DNA from: Charina bottae
Lineage: Eukaryota > Chordata > Lepidosauria > Squamata > Charinaidae
DNA: 64,000 nucleotides
Reading direction: 5' to 3'
Assembly: GCA_023362775.1 (NCBI GenBank)
Contig: JALMGJ010000003.1
Location: 53,731,416 to 53,795,415, forward strand
In this document: in pieces, positions 20,765-30,473 of the stretch
Layout: each line of letters begins with the position of its first letter
Numbering within the stretch: position 1 is the first letter of the stretch
Translations under genes and position numbers: made by a program
The notes under the pieces: generated by a model
What the model was told of the DNA's origin: nothing
The model's input: only the letters and a program-made list of their open reading frames with translations
Database searches by the model: none

Positions 20765-20868
20765 CAGAAATGAAGGAATAGTGGAACCAATTACCAAAGG
20801 AAGTAATGGGCTGCCCTTCACTGGATGTGTTCAAGCAGAGACTGAAGAGGCATCTATCTTGGATGAAT
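20765..20868 (+). mobile_element. CR1-like LINE 3' fragment, left part
   Basis: The text GTGGAACCAATTACCAAAGG and TTCACTGGATGTGTTCAAGC matches the style of CR1-family 3' ends. The continuation appears at about 21165-21235 (GATGCTCTGATTTGGATTGC, TCTATGACTCTA), so the copy was split by the PLE piece between them. Confidence 0.5.
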
Positions 20869-20880
20869 CAAAGAGAATAT

Positions 20881-21160
20881 TTGTAGCTCAGGGTTGAACT
20901 GGGGAGTCTTTGGTGCTCTCTGAGCCTTGTTGTTTTCATGCAGACATTTCATTGCCAGGCTAGGCAACATCTTCAGTGCGAAAAGAGAGTGGAACTTGCT
21001 GTCTGTTTATATACCCTGGCTTGTCCTGCCTGTGTTGGTGGGGGTCTTGTACTCTCCTTGGTAGTTCCTTGATTGGGCTGTTGTGTGCTGTTTGGGTGAT
21101 TGACTGAGTTAATAGTTCCTTGATTAAGGTCTATTGTGTTGTTTGATTGCTCCTCTTGGA
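20881..21160 (-). mobile_element. Penelope-like element type 2, 3' terminal part
   Basis: It carries GTGCTCTCTGAGCCTTGTTG and then, in reverse, a hammerhead-like core: CTGAAGA is the complement of 20970-20976, and GAAAT stands where other copies have GAAAC. The remainder matches 16020-16200. It contains no RT or endonuclease and sits inside a CR1-like fragment. Confidence 0.7.
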
Positions 21161-21424
21161 TATCTTGGATATCTTGGATGCTCTGATTTGGATTGCTGCA
21201 TGTAGCAGGTGGTTCGTCTCTATGACTCTAAAAGAAGGGGGGAAAGTACTATGATAATGCCAATTTTTTAATTATCACATCATGAAATATGAGATAAACA
21301 TAGATGTAAAATAGCCTGCAGATTATTATTAGTTTTAGAGACCTACAAATATCTTCTGGTGTACGTTCTATCTATTCTGGCAGTGGTGATTGTGAAGTAC
21401 AGACAACACATTTAAATAAAGAAG

Positions 21425-21640
21425 TGGCAACGCCTAGCCAAACTTGGCTGATCCTTAAAACACAATGCAAAGTCAAACTTGGTTAGTACTTGGAAGGGAG
21501 ATCCCCAGGAAATGCCAGGTAGGCTAGATTGGGAAGTTAAACACATTGTAGAAGAAAGCAATGGCAAACCACTACATATCACTGCCAAGAGAACTACATG
21601 AAGTCAACAGGAGTTGAGTTTGACTCAAAGTTTGACTTCA
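21425..21640 (+). mobile_element. 5S-rRNA-derived SINE
   Basis: CTTGGTTAGTACTTGGAAGG and GAGATCCCCAGGAAATGCCAGG closely follow the 3' half of vertebrate 5S rRNA, including its internal control region. A body with GCAATGGCAAACCACTACATATC and ACTGCCAAGAGAACTACATG follows, like the body of the tRNA-headed SINE at 2412. This is a 5S-headed retroposon, not a 5S gene. Confidence 0.7.
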
Positions 21641-21835
21641 TGTCAGACCTTCAAGGTAGACCAGATTAGGAAACCAAAGTCATGCAGGCAATTACTACTG
21701 TAGTTATAGTAACAGAATCTAGCAAGTCTGAATGTGCTTCCCCCCTCTCTCCCTTTATCTTTGGGAGAACTAGGGAGGATCTTTTCTGAGACATTTTTTC
21801 AGGTTACAGTCCTGGAAACAATGAGTATCTTCAAA

Positions 21836-22062
21836 CATGCTGTTTATTTATATGTTTGTATCCTGCTTTTTTATTCAGGAGTTCACACAATACATCCTCC
21901 TTCTCTTTTTCTGCACAGCAACCCTGTGAAGTAGATTGGGCTGAAAGAGAGTGGCTGGGCAAACGTCACCCAGTGAATTTCCACTGGCTGAGGATAGACT
22001 AGTAACCGGGTCTCCCTGCTCCAGTCCAACACCTTAACCACTATATGACACTGGCTGTTTCC
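21836..22062 (-). mobile_element. tRNA-headed SINE, CORE/MIR-like type, diverged, reverse
   Basis: Read in reverse it has a head resembling AGCCAGTGTCATATAGTGG, a GGTGACGTTTGCCCAGCC core, and a tail with AGGATACAAACATATAAATAA. It is older than the copies at 33773 and 43470. Confidence 0.6.
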
Positions 22063-23744
22063 GGATGGCTACTTAAATGTTTGTGTTACTTGCCACAGGT
22101 GACCAGATGATGGGGAGGGGAGCTAACAAGTTATATAGAATGAAAGAATAGAAGCCATACAGATATTATTGTTGCTGGATCTTAATCTTTCTTGGGTATT
22201 TGAGAAAAATTTCTCCTGCAAGCATTCTAAGTTCTAAGCTTACAGTACCATGGCCTTCTTGGGGTTAATTGAGAAACATCCCTACAGCAGCATAGCACTT
22301 TTGAGCCATCGTCCAGGTGGGAATTTAGGCCAGGATGGGTGGTGGGGTTATGAGGTGCCTTTGTGATGTTTCTGAATATTTTTACTTTGCCAGAAACAGT
22401 TCTTATATACCTGGCAGTGAAATCAGTACTTTTCCTTGGTCTCCATCAAGGCATGATATGTTTGTAGCCAGTAAATCTTTTTCAGTCAATAAAGTCAGTA
22501 AAAACTTTCCCACGTGTAGGCTGATGTCTAGACCTTGTGGGTTTTCTCAGGAAAATTTAATTAAGTTACCAGCCAATGCAGTTCAATATTGAGTCTTTCC
22601 GAGGAAAGCCCAGGGCATTACATTATAGCTTGAGGATTCACAGCCACACAGAGAGGGTCTGACTAGTAAATCCTCCTGCTTTTTGTAGTTTTTGGACCAG
22701 TAGGGCATACTCTAGCTTTCATTCATGGTTATAACTTTGATCCCTGTGACTTTCTGCAAAGTTTACTAACAATATGAATGACTTCAAGATCTGCTAAGAG
22801 GAAACATTCAAGGGAGGGTCAAAGAATATGGAATAGCTGTTTTTTAAAAATTTTGAATTTATAAAGATTCATTGAATCTTGTGATTCTTTTTCTCAGGCT
22901 GAATGCTTTTAAATATTTGAGAAATATCTGGCTATTTTATTAAATAACTTATAACATAACCTTCCGTAGTAAATCTCTGTGCATAAAAGACATTGCCATC
23001 CAGCTTTTAAACTAGAGCTTGACCTGCAAATCTGATTCTTCTTCTGGATTGCAGCTATAAAAATGTTTTGTTTTTTACACTTCGCATGAAAATATTCTCT
23101 TGGCAACCCATAGCTTTATGTCTTTCAAATTCAAAATCTACCCAGAATCATGACTGGGCAAGACCTTTATTAAGACCGATTTAAACCCAAAGGGCATGCC
23201 TATTTTAGAGCCCTACAGAACTCTTAGGGTAATTGTTATAAAAAGCAGGTAATGGGGAAAAGGAAGAATTTTAAAGAATTAGGCTGAAATGTAATGCAGT
23301 AAAAGAGGAATCTGAACACCCTATTTCCTGTAGCTTCTTAGATGAAGGTGATGATTCTTCCTTTTCTGGAAGCTCAGGGTTGCTTTTATGGAGATTTTCC
23401 TTCATTTTATCTCTATGCAACATTCCTCTAAGGTAAGTTGATCTGAAAAAGAGTGACTGACCAGTGAACTTTTAAAAATACTCCCCCCTCCCACCTTGAA
23501 GAGTATCATAGTGTAAAATCCCAGCTCTTGAATTATTAGCTTAACTGCTTTTTTCCTCCTGTATTTCACCAAGATGTCTTCCTGACATTCTTTATGTTAA
23601 TACACCAGGGTATGAGCACTAAAAATGTTTCTTCATGGAGCAAAATGTTCAAATGGATGCCCCTTTACTGGGAATTGGGCTGTTGTAGTTTATTTCTGTG
23701 TAGTTCCTTTGCTATGTACCTTAAAGCTGTTATTATTTTGAATC
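22063..23744. other. Unrecognised intervening sequence
   Basis: AT-rich DNA. No gene, RNA or named repeat was recognised. Confidence 0.4.
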
Positions 23745-23752
23745 CTTTAGTG

Positions 23753-25404
23753 CAGGGGTCGGCAAACTTTTTATACAGGGAGCCATTTTGACATGCTTGT
23801 GCACATTTTGAAATGCTCGAGAGCCAGGGGGCGGGGTTTGCGGGCGGGGGCCAATCGCGTGGAAGGGGGCGAGGTTTGCGGACAGGAGCCAATTGCGTGG
23901 AAGGGGGCGGGGTTTGGGGGCGGGATCCAATTGCGTGGAAGGGGCGGGGTTTGGGGGCGGGATCCAATCGCGTGGAAGGGCTGCGCTGCGCTTGGCCGGC
24001 CACCCCAGTCCTCGCTCACCTTCCATGGCCGGTCCTCGCGGACTGCCGGCAACGCTCCCGTCCCCCTGCACCCCAGCTCTCCAAGGCCGGGGCCACCCTC
24101 TCTGCCGCTCCCTTCGACGGAGGAGGGACCGGCGTGCCTTGGGAGCTGCTGCTGGTGGCATGTCTGGGCGAGGCGTGCGGGCGGAGCTGCCCGTCTGGCA
24201 CTTGGGCGCTCCCGAGCCTCTTCCCTTCTCCCTTGCCACGTTCGGGCGTTGAGGCCAGGCAAAGCCGGGCGGTCGCGCAGGGGCGAGGCGAGGAGTCCCG
24301 CTCCTGCGCCTACCGCCACATCCGTCCGTTCCCGGCCTCTCTCCCCATGTCCGGCGGGTGCCCATGCCAGAATCCCCGCGACCCGGAGGCAGCCAAGGGG
24401 AGAGCAGGCGGCTCTTCGCCCTCAGCGCGCCGCTGGGCCCCGCTGCACCCCCGCCTGGCTTGGCTTCCCCCAGCCGCCGCAGGGCTCGGGTTAGCGGGGG
24501 AGAGGACGCCGAATGGCGGGGTGGGGGGATGCACCCGGCGGGCCTCCCGCGGCCGCTTCTCCAGGAGCGCCAAGGCGGGTTGCTCGCGTCCCGGGCCCAC
24601 GCCCTTGCCCAGCGCCTGGATGCCTCGGCCAGCCAGCGCGCCAGCCGCTCCGGCGAAAACTCCGGCGCCGCCATTGCTCGCCGGCTGGACCCTCCTCCCC
24701 AAAGGTGGCGCTCCGCAGGCCCCGCTTTCCAGGGCCGTTCCTGCCACATCCTTTCAGCCTCTGACGCCCAACGGCGGGGTGGGGGGATTGATGGGGCGGG
24801 AGGGTGCGCCGTCGAGGCCTCCTTGGGAGGAAAGCAGGGAAGCCCCGCGGCCCCTGGAAGGGATCCACCGGGGATCACGCGCCTCTTCTCGCTGGGGCCC
24901 TCCGAGCAGTCGCTGCCTCCGGGTCGTGGGGATTCTGGCATGGGCACCCGCCGGACATGGGGAGAGAGGCCGGGAATGGACGGATGTGGCGGTAGGCGCA
25001 GGAGCGGGACTCCTCGCCTCGCCCATGCGCGACCGCCCGGCTTTGCCTGGCCTCAACGCCCGAACGTGGCAAGGGAGAAGGGAAGAGGCTCGGGAGCGCC
25101 CAAGTGCCAGACGGGCAGCTCCGCCCGCGCGCCTCGCCCAGACATGCCACCAGCAGCAGCTCCCAAGGCACGCTGGTCCCTCCTCCATCGAAGGGAGCGG
25201 CAGAGAGCCCCGCGGGCTGTGCGCGAGGTGTGGGCGGCTGCGGGTGGCCCCGGCCTTGGAGAGCGAGAGCGCGTAAGAGAGTAAGAGTTTGGGGGCGGGA
25301 TCCAATCGCGTGGAAGGGGCGGGGGTGAGTTCAGCTGCGGAAGAGCCACACTCAAGGGGCCAAAGAGCCGCATGTGGCTCGCGAGCCGCCATTTCCGACC
25401 CTTG
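23753..25404 (+). mobile_element. GC-rich fold-back hAT-like element, family C, copy 2
   Basis: It starts CAGGGGTCGGCAAACT and ends CCATTTCCGACCCTTG, with an exact 8-bp duplication CTTTAGTG at 23745-23752 and 25405-25412. Very GC- and CpG-rich. One pair of long imperfect arms (about 24080-24393 against 24914-25261) leaves roughly 520 bp as loop. The last 750 bp align closely with 12790-13540 of copy 1. Long overlapping open frames on both strands (up to 487 codons) reflect composition, not a recognisable protein. Confidence 0.9.
23826..23981 (+). promoter_or_regulatory. Four tandem GC-box/CCAAT units inside family C copy 2
   Basis: This is the counterpart of 11929-12082: four units with GGGCGGGG-like boxes and CCAAT(C/T)GCGTGGAAGG. 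Two of the four have CCAATTGCG, consistent with CpG decay. Promoter function is inferred from composition only. Confidence 0.5.
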
Positions 25405-25681
25405 CTTTAGTGCAACCTTTTGATGTGCAGTACATTTTGGGGTATGTATGAAGGCCACAAAGTAGAGTGACACGGTGTGCTGGAGTAAGTTTTGAGGGGG
25501 TTGTTTTTTAGCTGTAATGTGCCTATGTTAGGGTTTCCACTAACAGTGTTCCACCTCTTCCCCACCTCAAAACAGCTGGGGAAACTGCTATCAGCAAGCA
25601 TAGCCAGAGAGGGGTCAGAGGGCCATTAAAAATGAAATTGGGAAATCTTGGAGCCACAGGTTGCCCATTCCTGCTATCTAA

Positions 25682-25830
25682 ATTATATTGACTGACCTGA
25701 AAAGCCAAGCAGGATTGGACCTAGGGAGTATTTGCAGTGTACCAATTTTTAGCAGGAAATCCTAGGGCTGTACATTAGATTGGAAAGTTGGAAAAAGTAT
25801 CCAGAAGAAGGTTTTTGGTATTATTGCCAT
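25682..25830 (+). mobile_element. Degraded 5S-rRNA-derived SINE fragment
   Basis: GAAAAGCCAAGCAGGATTGG, GAGTATTTGCAGTG and AGGAAATCCTAGGGCTGTA follow the order of 5S rRNA (AAGCTAAGCAGGGT, TTAGTACTTGGATGG, GGGAATACCGGGTGCTGTA). The tail AGATTGGAAAGTTGG matches that of the SINE at 21425. It is strongly diverged. Confidence 0.5.
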
Positions 25831-26840
25831 GAAGTCTCAAGCAGGAAACAAGTGTGACTTGGAGACTTTACCTTTATTTTACTTGCATACCCACACCCAC
25901 ACATGCATACAAGCACACACCACTTGGTCCCCAGCTTTGAGATTAATCCTGGTTCCTGTGATCAGTTTCTGAACCACTGTTTTTCCTTTCTTCTAGCAGA
26001 AGATTTCTGCAAAAGATGGAATGGAAAGAATAATCTGAAAATTATAAAATAGATCCAGCAAAAGCCTTAAAGCTATTTTAGCTTTAAATCTACCCCTGCC
26101 ATACTGAATTCTGCTATACCCAGGGCAAGCTTCATGGCTTGTAATGAACATTTTGCATTTACAGTCTGGACCCTGTACATTTTAAGTAGCAATACCAAGA
26201 TTTATGGGATATGATGCTTTTTATAGATTGAGGGCAGGCTATTTTTTCTTGGCTCAGAAAGCACATTTTCCCCTTTATGTTTTTGCATCTGGGGGTTACA
26301 TTGATTGGGATGATAATATGATGATGCTACTGAAGTAGATTGGCTGGGGTTTTAGATTTTTAAGTGTTTTTTTAATTCTTTGGTTTGGAATTGTTTATAG
26401 ATGTGGAAATTGTCCTTTTTTATGCTGAAAGAGAACTGGATATTGCACCATGGTTTTTTAGCATAATTTCTGTGGGTCAGCACAAGAAATGCATAGGAGA
26501 ATTTGGGGCATATTGGCTTGCAGAGCACAAGTTGTCTATGTCCATCATAAAATCTTTCATGTAGGGTTTTGGACTGGTTTTCTTCAAGACTGTATACTCC
26601 AGATAGAATCTTTCCACCCAATACAGGAGAAGAAAGCAGGGAAGGCATGTTGAGAGTCCATACCTACCAGGAAATCAAGGGAGAGGTGACTGGAAAATGA
26701 ACATATTTATATATGTTCTGTTATATGTCAACATATGCTAGATAACAGATGCAGTATTATTGTTCCTTAATTCTCCCTTAAATATGAGTATGTGTTAGTT
26801 ACATAGCTGTAGTATTATTTTTTCTTATTTTTTCTTTTCT
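25831..26840. other. Unrecognised intervening sequence
   Basis: AT-rich DNA with no recognisable feature, ending in a T/C-rich tract next to a PLE insertion. Confidence 0.4.
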
Positions 26841-26844
26841 TTTC

Positions 26845-28092
26845 TATGTCTATGAAGGTTCTCAGTCATCCAGCTGGAATTGTCTGTAGCTTGAATCATG
26901 TCAACTGGATTTCTATTTTCTTAGTAGAAACGTTTCGCTCCTTATCCAAGGAGCTTCTGAGCAAAGTTGGTAAGGGAATCCTAAATATGTTCCTAGGTAG
27001 CTGTGTGACCTTACACCTGGGGCTAGGTCATGGTTATATTGAGATGTAATTTTTAAGTCCTTTTATCATCTAAAGGAGGGTCGTTAAAATCACCATGCTG
27101 CTGTTGAGCTTCTGAAATGGTCTTAATCTTCCTAGGCACAGAAGACAAAACGGGAAGGAAGATGGGGGAGAGTTTGTGCCTGAGGCCCCCACCTCTATTC
27201 AAGGAAGGATTTTCCAAGTTGGCATAAATGGATTCCTTGACCCCTCTCTCAAACCACCTATCTTCTCTGTCTAAAATGTGAACATTAATGTCCTCAAATG
27301 AGTGTCCTTTTTCTTTTAGATGAAGATAAACTGCTGACTCTGGTCCTGTGGTGTTATTTCTCCTGTGTTGGGCCATCCTCCTGTACATAGGTTGTTTGGT
27401 TTCTCCAATGTAGAGTTCAGAGCACTCCTCACTGCACTGGATTGCATAAACTACATTGCTTTTCTTGTGTTTTGGAGTTTGATCTTTGGGGTGTACAAGC
27501 CTCTGTCTCAGTGTGTTGGTGGGTTTGAAATATACAGGTATGTGGTGTTTGCCAAATATCCGTTTTATCTTTTCAGACACGCCAGCCATGTAGGGAATGA
27601 CCAGGTTCTTTCGTTTACTCTGAGTCTCAGCCCTATCTGTCGCTGTTTTAGGTCTGGTAGATTTAGATTTGGTGAAGGCCCAATTTGGATATCCACAGGC
27701 CTTCAGGGCTGTTCTCAGGTGCTGATTTTCATTCTTTTTGGAATCCATGGAGGTGGGGATGGTTTCTGCTCTGTGTGACAATGTCCTGATGACTCCTAGT
27801 TTGTGCTGCAGTGGATGGTGGGAGTCAAACATCAGATATTGATCTGTGTGTGTGGGTTTCCTGTAGATCCCTATTTCTAGCTTGCCACCGGTCCCAATGA
27901 GGACTTCACAGTCTAGGAATGCCAGTCTGTTGTCCTTGGTGTCTTCTCTGGTGAAGCTAATGTTGGCATCTATAGTGTTTATATGGTCCGTGAAGGCCTG
28001 TACTTCCTGGGCCTTGATTTTGACCCAGGTGTCATCCACATACCTAAACCAGTGGGTGGGCACCGTTCCCTGGAATGTGTTGAGTGCTTTAT
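26845..28092 (-). mobile_element. Penelope-like element type 1, copy c, 5'-truncated
   Basis: The minus-strand element is cut off upstream of the RT catalytic YVDD motif and retains the complete 3' half. Its sequence ends abruptly at 28092, where the copies at 30260-33044 continue. The terminal repeat lacks seven bases that remove the CTGAAGA hammerhead-like core (junction near 26955). T/C-rich DNA flanks both sides, so no clear duplication can be read. Confidence 0.9.
27053..28063 (-). CDS. PLE partial reverse transcriptase and GIY-YIG endonuclease, open frame
   Basis: A 336-codon uninterrupted minus-strand frame. It begins just upstream of the RT active site (WFRYVDDTW near residues 6-14), continues through FLDCEV and IYRKPTHTDQYL, then a linker. 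The GIY-YIG endonuclease follows with VVYAIQC, LYIGETKQPMYRR and a downstream KESIYANLENPSLN segment. PLE proteins combine an RT that lacks an L1-type endonuclease with this C-terminal nuclease. Fingers, palm motifs A and B and the N-terminal region are missing, so it cannot be active, yet it has no stop codons. The true start is lost; the ATG is internal. Confidence 0.88.
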   Translation of the reverse strand: MPTHWFRYVDDTWVKIKAQEVQAFTDHINTIDANISFTREDTKDNRLAFLDCEVLIGTGGKLEIGIYRKPTHTDQYLMFDSHHPLQHKLGVIRTLSHRAETIPTSMDSKKNENQHLRTALKACGYPNWAFTKSKSTRPKTATDRAETQSKRKNLVIPYMAGVSEKIKRIFGKHHIPVYFKPTNTLRQRLVHPKDQTPKHKKSNVVYAIQCSEECSELYIGETKQPMYRRMAQHRRNNTTGPESAVYLHLKEKGHSFEDINVHILDREDRWFERGVKESIYANLENPSLNRGGGLRHKLSPIFLPVLSSVPRKIKTISEAQQQHGDFNDPPLDDKRT

Positions 28093-28290
28093 TTCTTTTA
28101 TTTCTTATTTCTTTTCTAATATTTCTCTCAATAATTTATTATTGAGAGCTCTTGCACCAAAGACAAATTCCTTGTATGTTTAGTCATACTTGGCCAATAA
28201 AATATCCTATCCTATCCTATCCTATCCTATCCTATCCTATCCTATCCTATCCTATCCTATCCTATCCTATCCTATCCTATCCCCTTCTTT
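28093..28290 (+). repeat. LINE 3' tail and ATCCT pentanucleotide microsatellite
   Basis: The text CACCAAAGACAAATTCCTTG and ACTTGGCCAATAAAATATCC has the style of a LINE 3' end with a polyadenylation signal. A (TATCC)n run of about 16 units follows at 28203-28282. The microsatellite is most simply explained as expansion of the element's short terminal repeat. Confidence 0.65.
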
Positions 28291-28440
28291 GGAACAACTT
28301 GGCCCCAGAAGTGACATTGGACCCTTCCCCTTCGAAACATATGAAGACCCATGTGTTTCAGAGCCTTTGGGGACTGGAGGAATTATGCATGGCTGTTTGC
28401 AGGATGCTGCTGCTTTCATCAAAAGGATGAAAGCACCATC
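28291..28440 (+). pseudogene. LINE RT C-terminal remnant
   Basis: A short frame reads LLWNNLAPEVTLDPSPSKH and HVFQSLWGLEEL. This resembles the LWN-x-LP-x-E-x-R end of L2/CR1-type LINE polyproteins, which normally close with a TH(L/V)F motif. It is truncated on both sides. Confidence 0.4.
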
Positions 28441-30246
28441 ATGCCACAAGCTCTGCCTCTTTTGTATGTGTGTGCATCATCATAATGCATGTACAATAAG
28501 GGGCAGGGCTTGTGTCTCACAACACTGCTTTTGGTCATTCTGCTCTTCCCTGCCCTGGAAGCTGCTGGAATCATGTGATCTTGGAATGCATACCCTGAGT
28601 GTAAGAGATGGTGCTGGGGGGTATGAGAAGATGTAATTATTATGGTGTTTTATTCTTTATTAAAACATTTACCTTTTGTTGAATGTATTCTGACTTCTAG
28701 AATTCCTAGAGTTGATAGGACTGAAGCAGCCTTGGAACTCCCAGTAATAAATCAACCAATAAATAGAAACTGTCAAAAATTGCCATTGTTGACTGTATTA
28801 TAAGTCATCATGAACAAGTTTTCAATTAGCTCAGATGAAACGTATTGGCTATGATACTGCCAGTGCAGTGTCAAGTCCCCTGGTCTTTTTGAGTTGGAGG
28901 AGCCTGTGAAAGGCAGCTTGAGACCTGCGCAGTGGCTTCCGCACTGAAATGAACAATATTGCTTTTCTAGAACTCTTTCTTCTCATTCCTATATAGTGAT
29001 TATTAACAATATATAATAATATAGTGACTAATCACAATGATGTCCAGTACAGTTTTGTTCTATATTTCTACCCATTCAAGTTTGATTGCATTTTAAACAG
29101 ATCTTGTCAAACAGAGCTTTGTAGACCAATTCTTTTGTTTGGCTGTGCGAGTAAGCTGTCTCCATATACATTTAATACATTATTATCATTATCATTATTA
29201 TTTAACTTATTTTTCTAGCTTAGCAGCAACTCACAAAAACAACTAAGTTCATACATTCTGAGAAGTCACAATGTAATTGTATGACCTAGACATTGTTGTT
29301 TTTAGACCATGGTTGATACCTAAGCATGATATGTAAGGCTTTGTGGGTTATTAAACAAACCATTGCTAAAATAAGCTATAGAGTGCCTTAACGCAATATG
29401 TCAATTCAACTCATTCTTGCAAATGATCTCTGCTTTATACTGTTTTTAGTTTACCACATTATACGTATAATATAGTTTCCCCTTTCCTGCCCCTTGACCT
29501 TCACCCCACCCGAACCCCGACCCATTGTCCTGTGCCTAGTGGACTCAACGTGCTATATTTGAGAGACTAGAACAGAATTAAATCTAAGCTTTTCCATAGT
29601 AATAAAGACACTTTCTGCAGTATATTAAGCAAGAGTATGTTCTGACATTTGACTTGTGTTGGTATGAAAGGTTTTTAAAATATTTATAGCTAGAATAGAA
29701 ACCTCAGTCTCCTGTGCACTGCAATGTATAGTTTTACTTTAACCAAAAATTTCACTGGCATTTTCAGGCTTTTTCCTCTAAATTGCATTTTTCTCTCTCT
29801 CCAAGGGGAGTGCTAGGTTGTAACCCAGCTACAGGATTAGTCACTGTTGCCTTTGGGATTTCTATTGCTCCTACACTTCACTGATTAAAAGCATCCACAG
29901 CCGAATGTGTGTGCTTTTAGACGTGTCGCGTTCCTACAGACTACAAATTTGCCAAGAAAGTTTTAAGAGACAGGTTCATTTGCGGAGTCCTGGAAAAGAT
30001 TGCTATTTCTGTTTAAAAACAGGCAATATTACTTATTGGAACTGAAGAGTCAATTAACTATCTAATTAAAGCAATCTCTCATTGCATAATTGAATTCTTG
30101 TTCATCATTCTTTATACACTGTAAGTGTGCTACAGAAATTAGAACAGTTTTGATGTCCTTGCTCTAGCGGGCGTTGGGAAAACCCCAACATCCATAATGT
30201 TGAATTACTTAGATCTTCTCAAGGCCCATAATGCATCTGTTTAAAT
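28441..30246. other. Intervening sequence, possibly with conserved non-coding blocks
   Basis: Mostly AT-rich with no repeat I can name. The stretch near 29880-30110 has low simple-sequence content and homeodomain-like TAATTAAAG and TTGCATAAT words, a composition seen in conserved enhancers. This is a suggestion only. Confidence 0.25.
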
Positions 30247-30345
30247 CTTAGCTGTTAAAATGTCTATGAAGGTTATCAGTCATCCAGGTGGAATTGTCTG
30301 TAGCTTGAATCATGTCAACTGGATTTCTATTTTCTTAGTGGAAAC

Positions 30346-30376
30346 GTTTCGCTCCTTATCCAAGGAGCTTCTTCAG
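30346..30376 (-). ncRNA. Hammerhead-like ribozyme core in PLE left arm
   Basis: On the minus strand, CTGAAGA, one extra A, a 7-bp stem (GCTCCTT/AAGGAGC) with a GGAT loop, and GAAAC follow in order, the pattern of a hammerhead catalytic core (CUGANGA, helix II, GAAA). PLEs are known to carry hammerhead motifs in their terminal repeats. The extra base before helix II departs from the strict consensus, so activity is uncertain. Confidence 0.5.
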
Positions 30377-30473
30377 TCTGAGCAAAGTTGGTAAGGGAAT
30401 CCTAAATATGTTCCTAGGTAGCTGTGTGACCTTACACCTGGGGCTAGGTCATGGTTATATTGAGATGTAATTT

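Noticed and set aside
21425..21530. 5S rRNA gene
   Set aside because: Only the 3' half is recognisable with many changes, and it is fused to a SINE body.
23813..25276. Long open frames up to 487 codons across the GC-rich element
   Set aside because: Several frames on both strands are open at once, as expected in GC-rich, stop-poor DNA. The peptides are Pro/Arg/Gly/Ala-rich without domains, and the same happens in the sister copy at 11855-13540.
28203..28282. CRISPR-like or satellite array
   Set aside because: A pure pentanucleotide run with no spacers. It is a microsatellite, and the genome is vertebrate.
28190..28636. 148-codon frame across the pentanucleotide repeat
   Set aside because: The first part is translation of (TATCC)n (ILSYP repeats) and cannot be taken as a gene.
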